Part shown: one piece after another, positions 25,484 to 40,700 of the stretch
Position numbering within the stretch: position 1 is the stretch's first letter
How the letters are laid out: the number at the start of each line of letters is the position of its first letter
Notes under the pieces: model-generated
What the model was told of the DNA's origin: nothing
The model's input: only the letters and a program-made list of their open reading frames with translations
Database searches by the model: none
Assembly (NCBI GenBank): GCA_013400975.1
Contig: WBMZ01008682.1
Coordinates: 62,001-126,000, forward strand
Source of the DNA: Atrichornis clamosus
Taxonomy: Eukaryota; Chordata; Aves; Passeriformes; Menuridae
Length of the DNA stretch: 64,000 nucleotides
Direction of reading: 5' to 3'
Made by a program: the position numbers and the translations under genes

Positions 25484-25703
25484 ATGGCTGTGGAACTCTG
25501 TTTGCTGCTGCTGCTATTTTGTGGAAGTACTATTTCAGAGGTACAGACTATATACAAACCACCTCCTGGAACTTTGGATTTTGGATTTGTGCCAGCCAAG
25601 ACGTATGATACAGGTGCATACCATGAACCTGGGGCAATAGGAATTTTGTTTAAAATAGTACATGCATTCCTGTACTTAGTGCAGCCAAATTCTTTTCCTC
25701 AAG
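25484..25703 (+). CDS. PROM1: PROM1 coding exon 1: signal peptide and N-terminal ectodomain
   Basis: Residues 1-73 plus the first base of codon 74. A hydrophobic leader ([18 protein letters not shown]) is a typical signal peptide, followed by an acidic/proline-rich segment and the family-specific [19 protein letters not shown] (residues 50-68), which matches the human GPIGILFELVHIFLYVVQP. The ATG at 25484 has G at -3 and G at +4, a strong Kozak context. The exon probably begins at 25464 after TCTACCTCCAG, leaving 20 bases of 5' UTR with an out-of-frame ATG at 25468 in weak context. The donor is AAG|GTAAGC. Confidence 0.92.
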
Positions 25704-28700
25704 GTAAGCAGATAAACTAATTTTTTTTTAAATTCAGGTTTGTTATTGATGCGTTCACCCTGTTGTAGATACCAAGGCCATAATCAGGAAGTAAATTATA
25801 TGAAGGGCTTTGTAAGTAGCATGTGTTATGGCTTGGGTGTAAAGTTTTGTATAAAAGAACATTTTGCTGCTAAGCATAATGGGGAGGGGATTGTTAATGA
25901 AAATGAAATGTTGGTGAAATTTCACAGGACTTTGCTTGCATATCTCAAAGCTGTTGATACATTTGAGGGTTGTTTTCTTAAGTGAAACAGCGTGAGATAG
26001 AAGTGGAGGATAAGCTGCTTTGTATTTAACATTAAATTCATAAGAGACAGCTCTCTGAATTTTGCATATTATGATAAACAGTCAGGTGCTAATAATAAGA
26101 TTTAGCCCAGAAAATGGAAAATTTGAAATAAATTTAATTTGTTTCCATATCTGTGCATTCATGGTCAAGTTTTATATAAGGGCAGTTTCATTACACAGCC
26201 ATGTGTGGTGTCTTGTTCCTTTGAAAGCTGTCAAGACTTGAAACTGTGTTTGTTTTAATGAGATTTTTTTCCATTCCTTTCCTACTGAGTTGTCCCTTCT
26301 AAATGAATATTTAAGATGTTGGAGAAGTGTGTGCTTATTGAGGTTGCATTGATTAAAATGTGCTTTTGAAAACTGTGTTTTTGTGGATGTGGTAGTTGTA
26401 TCAACTTAACTTTCAACATGCTTTTTGTTTCTTCTAGGTCTTAAAAGTGCTAATGTGTTTGTATAATATTGGCATTTAAAATTATATCAAGGGGAACCTT
26501 TAATAAAATCTAAGAATTACTATGGTTTGTAACTGATTCCTTTTGGTGGTTTAGCTGCAACTGTGTATAAAAGGTTATATTATGTTGTAATTCAGATTTC
26601 AATTTATACATTTAAACCTTTAGTAATATAAATTCTTAAATTCTTTAGTCTAGTTAGTCACATACGTGTATGGTATCTGTGAACTACTGTTTGCTTGGAT
26701 TTTTGACATTTCTTCATGCATCTCTGACATAACTGTAGAAGAATGAGTTCAAATGAATTTGAATGAATGAATTCTATTTAGACAAGTGCTGAGTCCCAGG
26801 GGTTAACCAACAATAATATTCTGGCTTGTTCCCTGCAGGATCAGTCTTTTGAGCAGGTCTTACACGAGGTGTAACGAGGGCAATTGCATGAAGGTGACAG
26901 TAATGTCACCTTTTCGAGGCACTGTTTCCAGATACTTTTGCTTCTTTTCTTCTGGTAAATATGCAGGTGAACTATTTGCCTCTCTGTGAGACCTGCTGGT
27001 GAGGATTGCCATCTGCATTCGACTCCTAGAAACAGGCCTCCATTCTGCCTAAAGCCCTGTGTGAATATTTTGTTCTCTTACGATTGTGGAAACTTGATTT
27101 CACTGAGATGTTTACTGTGTTCAGAAATTTGGTGTGTAATCTCGTATGTTAAAATATCATGTGTCCTAAGCATCTGATTAATTAGTGAGTATAGAATTTT
27201 TGATCACAGTTATTGTCCCATGGGACTGCTTGCAGTAAGTTCTGCATCAAGTAGGTGGTGTGAACTCCAGCATTAAAGAGAAAGAAGACATCCAGAAGTA
27301 AATAATTTGTTCTTAGTTTGTAAGCTTTGAACATCTCATACCTTTCCTTTCTTCCTTGAAGATACTTTTTGCCAAATCAGTTATTTTCAGAAGTTTGGCT
27401 TTTGTTATTTGCATTAGGTGAAGTCTTGTTCCCATGGCCCCACATACTTCCCACATACTTCACTGCAAAATACAGATTTGACGGATCATGTTGGTTTGAG
27501 TCATACAATTTAATTGGCTAATCCCCATAATCTCTTTTGCCATATGCTGTTCTATTTTCACATTCAGTGTATTAATGGTGTAGTTACATATTTAAAATGG
27601 TTGCTTTGTTTTGTTTGGTTTTTTTCAAATTCCAACTTGAAATAGAGTTAATTCTGATTCAGAGATGAAAATAAACATAATGACAAATGGGCACAGAAAG
27701 CAAGTCTTTTGATGTTTCTAATTCAAACTTCGTCATTCTAATGGGACTGGTGCTTCAGTGTATTGCATGTAACCACAACATAGAGAAGAATCACTTGTGT
27801 GCAAGACTTGGCATCAATCACGTAGACCTTTGTTCTTAGTAGAAGACTATTTTTTCCTAACACTTGGAAGTACTCAGTGTTCAATTTTCCAATCTATTAG
27901 TACTCTTAGCTGGGAGGAAAAGAAGTGATGGGATTGTCTAATTGCGTGTAGATGGTCCTGTCTTTTCCAAGTATCTTTGTGCTCGCAGTAGGGCTCTGAT
28001 GAGGCTGAATATGTCACAGTATAACATTCATACTCCTTCAGTCCAAAGCATGCCTTTTAGGAAGAAAGTCAGTATGAGCTTTATACTGCTATGATAAAAC
28101 AAGATATGAAGTACATGAGAGTCTTTGGGAAATGTTGTCCTTATAGTAATTGCGTGCAGCTAAGCCTCAACAGTTGAAAGGGATCACTTCATTTAAAGAA
28201 AAAAATCCATCAAGAAATATTTTGTAAGATGGTTTTCTTTTGGTTACATCTAGATAAGTAATTATTCCCTTCTAAATTTGTTCATGCCATCAAGTTCATG
28301 GAAATACAACTTTAATCTAAGTTTAGATTTAATAAGTAAGTTATTAATTGGACTAAATATAGTTATCATGTAAAGTACAGTAACAGAACCAGGTCAAGGA
28401 ACTGTAACGCCTAAGAATCTTTAAGATCGCCACTATGCTCTTAGAATATGGCGAGAAACTAGCTCAAAAGAAGTGAACTAGGATATTTGATTGCCATGCT
28501 TCAGTGAGTGTAAATAGATTCTGCTTTCAACTTCACCAGTCAAATACTTTTGTACTCATGACTAGATGATGTACTGCTGTAAATGGGAGTGAATATACTT
28601 AAGTGTAAACTGTTATGCAGGGAAGCAGCCTCCACTTTGAGTTAATGATACACTGGAGTGGAAAAGACTGTTTGGTCACTGGTTTGCTACCTGAGGCTCA

Positions 28701-31700
28701 GTAGGTCACTTCAATCTCAGTGTGCCTTTGTTCCTCCATGGAAATGATTGTGCTAGTACTCCTTTTGTTGAGGACTGTGTAAGATAGAGCATCATTATTC
28801 TTTCTTGTTAACAGCACCACTTAAATAGATAATACTAGGAAAATTACAAGTTGCTTCTATCTCTTAGCTAAGAAAGAGGACAACTAACAGAACGAATAAT
28901 CAGTTTTTCGCTTATTTAGAAATTGTCATAAACTGCAACATTGATTTATTAATAAAGTTGTCAGTTCATGGTTGTGAGATGCTGCAGGTCATCTGTTGTG
29001 TTGGAAGCCTTCAGATGTGAATTTGGTGTAGACAGGGCATGGTCAGTATGATCCTGTGGCTGCTATGAATTATCATAGTTTTGTGTTTGTTCCCATGGAA
29101 ACAATTGTTAGTTGCAGTAAGAGCATGTTAATTTGAGATTCCAGTTGCCAGCAGGATGTGCACAACAAATCTTTGGCTTCATGGTTTGTGTCTTGAAACA
29201 AAAGAGGTCACAAAGGAAAGAAGCTGGGAATAAAGCTCCTGCTCCTATTTTTAGGTGAAATAAGACAAAAACTTACAAACCTGTTTACCTTACTCTACTG
29301 TAGCTGAATATACTGCAGAACAGCTTTACCAGTTAAGTTACAACTACTTTACTCCAGCTTCTGGATTTTATTCTAGATAACCCTATTTCTGCTGAAGTGG
29401 GAGTAGAACTTTAACATAAAAATCAACTGTTGAATGCAAATACTCTCTGGGCAAAAGATAATATATTGTATAAAAGTATAATATATAAAATAGTACATTT
29501 GATTATTTGATTGTGGGAAAGACGAACAAGCTGATTTTCAGATCTGGACTACAACTTTCAATTCTTTTTGACTGGAATCTCACTCGCTGAACAGTTTGAG
29601 AATCAGACTGAGGATCAGACCTTGAATATTTTAATGTCAGGTACTGTGTTTGACCCCTTTTGGTGGTCTTTTCTCCTCATCTAGTCAGCCTTTAAAGCAG
29701 CTACAGATTGTGAAGTTCAGCGAGTTAGTCTAGTATTACCTCTGTAAGTAATAAATCACATGAGTGTATTCAGCAGTTAAATTATTTTCATATATTTTAA
29801 AGAAGAAACCTATAACTTCATGTGAAAATAAAGTGTATGTGTAGCTAGTGTAGCTGCAACAGAAAATGCATATGCAAAACTTTGCTGCTGTGTGTAGGTT
29901 TGATGAATTCCTAGGATAGTGACTTTTAATCTATTGGCTTTGTTGAATGTGAGGTTCTAAAGCAAGTAATCAAAGCACTTTATCACCCCCTCACTTAAAC
30001 TCAGTAAGGCAGAATTATTTTGGGTGTGTGTGTAAAACTAGCTTCTTTGCCTCTTGTAAATATTTAATTCTTGGTTGCTCATTTTTACGTTAGTTTTTCT
30101 TCATGTTAGTAATAAATCTTCCACAACTCTCCTACAAAAATGCATGCACGTGTCTGGATGTTGGAGCTAAGCTCAGTTACGTGTAGCTGGTCGTGCCCTT
30201 TTAGTTTGCAGCTTAAGGCTTTCCCAGGAAGGTTGGGCATGTCTGCACAAGCGTGCGGTGAAAGGACCGTGCTCTGGCTCTGACTCTGCACGTGCTGCAG
30301 TCCAGCACCATACAATTTTGCACAGGTACCCATAGCCATTATAACACTTCATAAAAGCTTAAATTAGGGTATCCTGTTATCCAGTTGTGTGAAGTCTCAG
30401 TTTTCGTTTGAATATGAAACTGCACTGATGTGATATACTGCTTTTTTGAGCTAGTGTTTGATAGCTGCCTCACTGTACATGTGGGTTAGTTTTCTTAAAG
30501 CTTACATCCTGGAGCTGGTTTGGGAGCACAGGTGGAACTGCTGGTGCAGGAACTGAGAAGAGGGTAAGAGCAATATCTGCTCTTTATTTAGTAAGTTAGC
30601 TGTTAGATTGGCTAAGTTCTGTTGTCAGGTGACAGTTGGTGCCTTCACCACATCCCTCTGGTTTTTTTTTCCACAGCTGTGAATAGTGGCTTAAGTGTGT
30701 ATATCAAAAATGCAGGTGTGACAGGTGCACTTCAAAATGCAGTGACAGGTGTTACATACAGCAAGGAGCAGCAGTGTCATTTGTGGGGAAGACTTACAGT
30801 GCTCCCTTTTTTGGTAATATGGTGTATGCATTGAAAGAAATTTCTTGTGTGTAATGTCAGAAATATTGGGGAAGATGGAGCAGCAGGAAGACACGAGATA
30901 ATATAGCCTCTTCTTTTCTCTGCCCACTCATGTACTTTTAAGGAAATAGTGTTTAAAAAAATCCCTGCTCATTTCATGTTGGGAATTTAAGAGATGCTCT
31001 GCTTGGTGACATGCCCATTTAAATGAGAAACAGTCTGAGAACATTTCTGAAGCAGATTTAAGGCAGGCTTTTTAATTTTCTTAGGCATCAGAAGAGTAAT
31101 TCTTTTTTCCCTGAACTATTCAAAACTGCAGACTAACAGATTGCTTATCAAAAGGATTTTCTGTGGACAGGGAGGAGACAGAGGTTTTAGGGAGGGGAGG
31201 CTTATGTAGATTATCTGCTAGAGGCTACTACAGAAAACTACAGTTGCAGATGTTAAGCCTTCTCTGATATCTTCCTGCCCACCTTTTTTGAATTACATAA
31301 ACAAAGAATCTCTTTTGCAGACAGGTGTTATATGGAAAATATGGAAGTAATTTTTTAATCAGTGTATCATAGTTGATCATCTGAAATTCTTGCTCAAATC
31401 TGGAATCCTTTCTCTACAGTATCCTCAGTGCCTGCCCTGATCTAATATAGTATAATACTGCTTGCCAGCTGTGCCTAGGAGAAAAAAACATGCTTTGATA
31501 GCAATTGGAAAACAACAGTTCAGTTTTACAATTTCAACACTATTAGAACAGAACTGAACAAACCTCAAGTAGAGTTTGAGGGCAATGGGTTACTCTCCAT
31601 GGGAAGGGTACTCGGAAGTGGCATTCGCACAGATGTCTGTGGTGATACCTGGAGGGTACCTCAAACACCAATGCCTCTTGGAGTCTAGATAATAATCATG

Positions 31701-34700
31701 AATTAAATAGGCTTACAGTTGTGCGATATTGAGACAGCTAATATTTCCCACATTTAAACTGCTTTCTCCCCTTTACAAATGAGACAGCTACTTCTGTGTG
31801 TGGGAACATCTCTGGCAAGTGAGTTGGGCATTTTCTGGGTGGGGTACTGAATTGACTCGGGAAACCTGCTGATAGTTAACAGCATGGGCAGTCCTTAAAA
31901 CTGTCCTGACCATGTTCTGTTTGTCTGTAGACTTTAATGGGAGACACAGAGTATAACCAGACAGCTGATCAGCACCATTCAGTGCACAGGGGATAAGTTC
32001 TGGATGCAGCTAAATTCCGTGGTGCTGACTATAAGGCAAAGGGAAGGGTGTGAGGTACAGGATGGTATTGTGAGTCAACATGGCTTTGTTTGTTTATCTT
32101 TGGTAGGATTTGCATGTTTTTAAAGAAACAAAGCAAACGTATGATGTTCTAGAAATGCATATATTTAGATAACTAGTACTATTGTGTGGTGTGTGTGTTG
32201 GGACTGGGGTTGGTAATGATAGGTATGTTGAATGTAGCATAGTATTTCTGTGGTAGCAATTACAGTAAAACACTGAATTAAGCTCTGTGTGCATTCATTT
32301 TTCTTAGCTTCTATAAAAGATCACCTACTGCATTCAGTAGCTCAGAGATAAGCACCTTGGGCATCAACCTGGTTAAAGCCTAAGTTCTGCCTTTCAGATG
32401 CCAGGGCACAGTTGTGCTCAGAGTACACCACGTGAAGAAGGCAGTTCTTTGTGTCTCTTCCTCTGTTAACAGGAAATCTAAGCCACTAAAAGCATGATAG
32501 CTTGTCTGAGACTTGCATAGCTTACCTGCAGCATCTTCTGTAGTGAGAAGTGAACCAGAACAGGTTTTGGGTCAGCCACATTGTCTGGTAACATGTACCA
32601 TGGGTGAACCTCTTTGAAAATTACCTGCAACTGCAGACATCTTAGGGGTTTTGAGGCAACTCTGCTGAGGTTCCGTGCTTTCCCAGCTTAACAGTGGCTA
32701 CTACTTCACTGTCCATCCTCCCCCTTAATTTAATTTTTACAGGCTTATCTATCCACATAGTGCTGAACCTCATTCTTATTTCTAAGTTCATAGTTCATGG
32801 AACTGATGAGGAGAAAGAGAAAGGATGTCACTGAACTTAGTGGAATAATGTTTTCATAAGCTTCTAAGTGACTTCTCAGTTCCTTCATCATCTTGGTTGT
32901 TATGAACCATGTTAAGCTAATCATGTGAAATACTGTACAGATACTGCCTGTTACTGGAAAAGCAGTCATTTGACCCTCTCTTTTCTTTGTTACAGACTAT
33001 CACAATAAGATAGCACAGCCTAGCCCTCTTATTTTTGTCTGAAAATTTGCTTAGGTGGTTGTTCACAGAACAGCAAACTCCTAAGTCTTGTTCAGTGATG
33101 GCTCTTTCTTGAATAATGTCAGCTGAAGTAAGAGTGATTTGATAGATATTTGCAACAAATCTTTCCACAGTCCTCATAGTCAGTGTTTAATTACACTGGA
33201 CATTATGACAATCAGTATTTTTTCCTCTCCCTTTTTCTCACTATTGTTTTTGCTTTTCAAGATGTTTTGTGTAACTTTCAGATCTTAACCAAAGTGCTGC
33301 ATTTTCCAAGTGAATACGCGCTATTCAAAAGTTGCTGGAGCAAAATAAATGCATAAGTGTTAATTTTAGTGGATTTTGTAGTCCTTTTAATAGTACTGAA
33401 TTTTTCCATACAGGTATTAAAACTTTTGCATATACTTCGTCATTTTTCCAAGAGCGAGTTATTGTCATGTTAGAAGGGAAACCAGCTGCCACAAATGTCA
33501 GCCAGTGTAGTTTAAGCTGACTAATCTATCAGTATATATATCTTAGTGTAAGCCTGCCAGTTATAAAAAAGCCCCACAAACCTACTTTGACACCTTTCTC
33601 AATAAGCACATTGATTTCTTATTTAAAAACACTTGTGTGATTAAATTTTTACTTGTATTGCATCATAGTCAAAATCTTGCTTTTGACTGAAAATATACCA
33701 AGTTATTTTATTTTTTAAGAACTTTAAAATGTGGTTACAGTGGTGAATGTGACTACTGTTAAGTATTGCTTTGGCTGTTTAACTCAGCTGAAAGATGCCT
33801 GTACAGAACAAATCCAAACTCCAGGCCTAATTAGCGTTCTTCAGAATAGCAGCCTTTACTTTAGCTTTGATTTTTCAGTGAAGTAGTGGTCTCTGTAGTA
33901 CTTTGAAACAATATGCATGCCCCAGTTATCAAACATGTGGAAAATTGTGTCCCATGCAAAAATGGGGAAGCAGGGAAAGGGAATGCTGAGGAATCTCAGG
34001 GAAGCTGCCAGAATGCCAATCACTGAGGTAATCAGGTCAGCAGGGCTCCAGCATGTCATTCCCAATTAATTATCTGTGTTCATATTTCCAATAATCCAAG
34101 TTATGCAAGAGAGGATTTTCTGTGCTTTCCTCAGTTTACAGAAACTCCTGAGGAGATAAAGGAAGAGGAACAATGTTGTTCTTCATACAGTCTAAATATT
34201 TACTACTTTGATCAAAGTTACAAGTCCAGTATGTCTACACAACCCGATCTATCAAGAAGTTGCTCAGCCTGTGCAGTGTGCTAAACCAGACAAACATGTA
34301 CAGTGCACCAAGTTAAATCTTTACCCATAATCTGTTGTAAATCCTTGCCAGATGGTGGCCTAGGGAGAACTTGAGGTAGCTACTGCAAACAAAGCAAGTG
34401 GCAAAAAATAGCTGTCATGGCACAAACAGTGAGCTACAGAAGTTTTGTTGCCTTCAGAAAATGAGAGAATGCAAGTTTCTGTGTGGAATACTTCTTCAAA
34501 GCTTTCTGCTTCATTTTGTGTCTGCGTGATGCATGCAAATTAATTGCAGCCTCCTAAGGAAGGATTTTTCTAAAGGCTTCTCTCTCTTTTTTCTATTTCC
34601 AAAACTTCAGCAAGAACAGAACTTTCTTTGTAGCAAAGAACAGTTAGAAAACCCCTGCAAAGATTATTTTCAAAGGAGAAACCTTTCATTTTCCATTTCC

Positions 34701-37700
34701 TGTAACAGTGGCTATTGGCTCGATATTGTGGCTCTTTCTTTTTTCTTTAAACCTTTTCCTTGGCCAGGCTCTTTAACGTTGTCTGTGCATGGCAGTGGAA
34801 GGCACAATGTGCCTAAAGAGAAAATGTGAGTGTGCTAAAGGAGTAACCTCAAGTTAATAACCTCAAGTTTGGGGCAACTCTAAGGTGTGAGGATTTCCTG
34901 TGGAAGACTTAAATTACCTGTTTGGTTTCCTGACTGGAAACTTCTGGTTTTGGGAAATGGGGAACTATTTTGTATGCATGAACAAAGTTCATTGACTGTT
35001 ACTCTTACCTGATCCACTGCTGTATTTCTTTCTTCAGTGGACCAATGTTACTTTCTGTCAGGAAGGGTGCAGAGGGAGTCTCCTTAATTTCACATTCTGG
35101 TTCCCTCAGCAGCTGTTGCTGGCCTGCAATTCCTTGTCTTCAGCAGTTCCACCATGCTTAGTCCTACCTGTGCTCTTGCTAAAGCTGTCCCTGTCAGGCC
35201 ACTCCTACAGTTCTAGTCCTGCTCACAGCTGTTTGTCTCTTCATTACCTACTTCATATTGCACCTGTACTCCCTGCTCTCTCTCATGTTGCCTCACACTG
35301 CATGCAGTGTAAGTGAAGGTGCATTTCTAGGTGGTCTGGTAGCTTGTCTTTTTAATTACGAATAAAGGAGCATGTGCTATACAAGTCTGCCGAGACCTTA
35401 AAAATGTGTTTACTATGTTTTTGCTTGTGTCATTTTGTGTGCTGTTGGATTTTGTGGCAGCCAGAGTACTGTAGGATAACAACATGTAATTAAAGAATGC
35501 AGAGTCAAAGAATGGGAATGGGTGATGATCATGTTGATGAGAGGAAACTGAAGGCAGAAGAGGGTGAAAAGACAGATTGTCTTAGCAGATGAGAGGTTAA
35601 AATACTTAAGCAATTTAGTATGTATTTGTTGGGTTTTTTACCTCCATTCAAACAAGTTGTTCTGGGCATGGTGGAATAACAGGGCTTTGTTTTGCATGTT
35701 AGTGGTGAGGTACAGCAGCAAAGTTCCTTTCTTATTTGCCTTTTCTTCTTGGCCAAAGGCATGGCTGGTGATTTAAAATTACAGTTTTTGCACGTTTATT
35801 TCTTTAATGCACATGAATAGACAGGTGGTTGAACAGAGAATTTCCTTTCATCATCTCTTTAATGTAAGTAGATGATCTTGTGTGTGGGCTACAGAAGCGA
35901 GGGAAGGTCAGTGTGTGGTCTGGAGTTGTGCTCCAAGGGAAGAGGGTCAGAATGGCCTCTTACGTGGAACAGGAGGGTGGAAGCTGAGACAACCTGATGT
36001 TCCCAGTAACTCAACAGAAAAAAACCCCGTGAATTGTACAGAGAGAGACTTTGCCCAAAAAGAGGGAGGAGAAATTATCCCAGAGGGTTAGCGTTTTTTT
36101 CTTAGTTTTAGGAGAAAGGCTGTGTCCCAGGTCTGTCTGAGGAAGACATTGTGAAGAGGATAGTGAAGCTTTTCAATCTGAAGTTGGAAAGGAATGGTCT
36201 AGACTGTGTGAGTGAATGCATGGATTAGACAGGCTCCTTATCTGTGGACTAAAGTGATCTCTTATTGTTTGGGAAGTGGGAAGATCTCCTTGTCTGTGAG
36301 ACTTCCCACTTGGCTTACAGAGAGAGTTTTCTTCCTGCTCTGCACAGAGGACAGACCCACGGGGTGAGCAGTGTGGCAGTCTCTCTCTGCAGTCTCTGCA
36401 CCAATGTGCGCGGTGGATTCTTCAGCCATCAGTATTCCTGAGCTCTCACCTTGCTCTGCAGGGGAACCAGACACAAGCAATGCTGTGGGATTGGGGACAG
36501 TAAGAGTGAGCAGAGCCATAATGGAGGTAGGGACAGTAAAGGGGACCAAAGGTAACCTTGGATTACCTTATGAGGAAGACCTTTTCAATGGGAGCCAAAT
36601 CTGACCACAGTAAAGGCTATTGGCTTGAGACTTTGAGGAAGCAACCAAAGCCCCACTCAAGTCAAAGTATTTTAAAGTATCAGTAAAGTGAACTTGAAAT
36701 AAAACTTGCTATAAGATACCTGGAAGGGTTTTGTCTGTGGTAAGTCTGAAAGGTTAGTACAGCTTTCCTGGTTTTCTTGGCCTTGCAAGAGATATTCATT
36801 AGCGTGACTCCTAATTAGGAAAAAAACAAGTTTGAAGTAATTTTAATTCATTAATTTCAGACTAATTGATGCATATTCAGAGAGGTTCTGAACTATTTAG
36901 TGTGTATGTAGTCCACTGACTCCATCTATTCTAGATGAACAGAAATGGACTGAAATACTGTTTTATACATGAGAATGAGATAGCAATAAAGTAGTTATTA
37001 ACTGATCATTTGTATTATCTATGTAATTCTCCCCTGTTGTTCTGAAAAAATTTCCATTCAGTGCGATATGAATGGTTCAGTCATGGTTCTTACTGGCTTG
37101 TTTGAAGACTTTTCAGAATAGAAGCCTAACATATTATATTATGCATAAAAACACATTAGTTTCTGGTATAATTTGATTAATGCTGGAGTTGCACTACAGC
37201 TGAACTGGCTCAATGGAATTTTTTGAGTGAAGTGGAAGCATAGCATTCCCAAAGGTTTTACTGCAACTGTTTTCCTGTCACCTAGATTTGAAAGCTTCCT
37301 TGGCAGAAGAATTTGTAATTAATTTATGTTGGTACTTAATAGCCAGACAGCTTAATTTTAAATCTCTATTATTTTTTATATCTCCTTCTGTAGACCAGTT
37401 CTAAGAATCACGCTTAGTGATAACCTCATTTTCTTGCCAGGGTAATGAGATATTGAGTGTATATACACAGTACTCATGCAATGTAGGAGTTAGTGATTAT
37501 GTTTTCTTAACTGGAGATCCTCAGAGGTACTTAATATTTCTTCACAAATTGCATTGGTAAATTAACAGTTCATCTGGCTAGTTAGATTTACTAGGGCAGA
37601 TGGCATTTTGCATGTGTGGTGAGAGCAGGAAGGAGACAGCAAAGCAGTAATGTAATTAGCTGTGTAAATGAGCCTCACAAGGTAAATCTCTTTAACCCCA

Positions 37701-40700
37701 ATGATAAAATGTGTTCTGTGCTAAAGCCTTGGATTACTGGTCGTGTGAAACAATGTGTGCAGCTGGTCAAGCCAAGATTTTAGAAGTAATCCAGTTAATT
37801 TGAAAATAAAGGACACCACTTTTTATCACACCTTCCTAGCACTTTTATATTTGAAAGAGAAATCAGCATCAAGATGGTACTTTGCCAATAATACAAGAGA
37901 CAGTTGTGTGGAGTTACTTTAATTCAGCTGTAAACAAAAGCTTATTTGAATGCTAGAGATGAGGTGTTCTAGCTAGGGAGGAAGGATGCTTCATAAAAGC
38001 AAATCAAAATCACAGGCTGAATAAAATGTGAGCTGAGGTGTCTCTTCATTGTGCTACAGTGAGCAGTGTAGCCATATGTAGCTCCTGTTTACACAGTACC
38101 TGGCACAGGATGTTCTCCCATTTAACCCATTAGCTCTGCAGTAGTAACTGTGATTACCATAAATGTGCAGCAAAACCTATAGAGTCACAGTGGTTAGGGT
38201 TGGAAGGGACCTTTAAAGATCATCTAGTCCAACGTCCCTGCAATGAGCAGGGAGATTTTTTGGTGCTGCGAATTCACCAAGGCCTGTTTGTGCCTACAGA
38301 TGTGTGGGTGAGCAACTGCAGGTTGCTCACATTCAGTTACAGCCAAAAATATTTTTTTATGGGAATATATACAACTTCCACATTTCATATGAAATTAATT
38401 AACTGGGGAGATGTCTAATCCTGTTGATACTGAAGGCTATTGAAATCATAAATTCATGGTGAAGACTGGTCGATCGCTGTGTTCTGCCTGGTCAGAAAAA
38501 CACCTTGAAGCATCATGTTGCTTCTAAAAAGTCATTGCAAAGTAATATAAGTAGTGCATCTTTATTCAGCAGGGCAATCTCACATTCTGTAAAATTAAGG
38601 GGAAAAAACAGGCTATGCAAGTAGCAGCCATTGTGCTGTGCATAAAACTTGTATGGTTCTTACTACTAAACTTATTCAATCCAGGTGGGAACCTTTTGTA
38701 CCTATCTTCAGGCTTTCTTGTTTATTATTAAACCTAAAGGTGTTTTACTTTCTGATGATCAAGCTTTAGAGTCTCTAAATTTCAAAAAAACATATGAAGT
38801 GCTATTTTCTGCATAAGTTTGTCATAGTGTATTCAAGTTGACTTCTCTAAATTTTTTTTTTACTCACAGGCTATAAAATATGGAAACAGTATAAATAAAA
38901 CTGAATCAGGAACATTCTGAGCAATTTAAGCATATCACAAGGAATCAGAGCAGGGTTTGGGTTGTTATGGTTTGGTTTTTTTAAGTATTGGCTCTTCTCC
39001 TTGGAGATACTCAAAACCTGACTGGACATAGCCCAGGGTAACCTGCAGGGGGGTCACTCTGGCTTGAGCTGGGAGGTTGGACTAGATGATCTTGAGGGGT
39101 CCCTTCCAACCTCAACCATTCTGTTACTCTTGAGTAGTTACTTTCATACGTATAGCATATGCCTACAGAGGTCCATAAATATGTATGTGTATGTGTGTAT
39201 AGATGTGTGTAAAACTTCATGTAACATGTTTGAGGGGTTGTTTTCAATGTTTAATTCGTTACGGGAACAGACCCTCGACTAGGAGAACGGGTAAACTCCT
39301 TCAACTTTTATTTAACAGAGAAAGCTAATGATTTTAAGATTATCTTGTACCAATACCCAACAGTAGGAAATGAATCAAAGGACATTTTTGTCAATAATAA
39401 AATTTGGTTTTCTTAAATGCTTCCTGGCAGTGTTTTCACTACTCCATTAAATAATTTATGTTAGAAAGTCATTATGATTGCAGGATAACTTTGGAATAAT
39501 TCATATTGGAAGGAACCTTCAGACGTCAAGTCCGACTGTTTTCCAAAGCAAGATGAACCTCAAAGTTAAAAGTAGCCTGAAAGTGAGAGCAGGTTGCTGG
39601 GGGCTCTTCTGGTTGCCTTCAGAATAGCATCAAGGAGGGTGATGCCACAGTATCCTGGGCAGTTGGCTCCTACATCTGATTGCCTGCACACAGATAGTCC
39701 GTGCTGCTTCATGCACTGAGGATCACAAAAGCTTTTCCTTTTTATTCCTTCCTATCACATTCTAATTTAAGCTGGTCAAAGTTTCTCGTCAGTAGCTGAT
39801 CTACGGTGTGTTATCAAACAATGCCAAATAGTTGAATCAATATGTAAATAAGAGAGTTGCTTTAGCTCTTTTCCTGTATGCTAAAAGCCATCTAGCTGTA
39901 AAGAAAATTTATTGCATTTATTATTTTATGCAGCAATATTTCTTAAATTTATTTATGTGGTATAGATGTCAACAGGAAGAAAGAAATGTTACCTCTGCTG
40001 ATGAGCAAAAAATTGCCCAACAACCAGCATGAATTACACCTTTGGGGTTTGTGCAGTTTTGCCTCACTTGGCTGCATATCTCCTTGTTGCTGAAACTTTC
40101 GGACAAGCATGGATGCTGCCTGAGGTGGTCTCCATGCAGGGACCACGCTGCTGGTCCGTGTGCAAGATGTTTCAGAGCTGCAGCAGTGAATCAGTTGTGT
40201 GCCGCCCATACAGCGGTGTGTGACCTTTCCTTCTTCAGCAGTCTTGTGACTCCCAAGATGTAGAGCTTAAAAGGAATTGCAGGGATCATAACTCTCTTGT
40301 GCTTCCCAGGTGCTTATTCTACATATGTTTTGGTTTTATTTCTCTTACTGGGGGATTCAGCCTTATACTTTAAAATGCATGGTCTTTCCAAAATGAGATT
40401 GCCTCACCATAGAGAGTAGTTGCTTACCTACTACCAGTACTCTGCTTGTTATGGAATGTACCCCCAGTCCAAGGAATTATTTGTGGCTTGGCACTTCAGT
40501 GATGTGTTAACAGACTTTTGTGTTTTAATTAGCCGTCTTGCTGGCTGCAGCTCCCTTGCAGAGTCTCCCTACCTTAAACCAGCAGTTGGTGCCTTGCTGT
40601 TCTGTGTTTTCTTTCCTTGGACACAGTTCACTGTGAGGAACTCTTCTGGATCTCTTCGATTTGCAGATCAGTCGAGTCATGTTCTCACTACAGGATGTTG

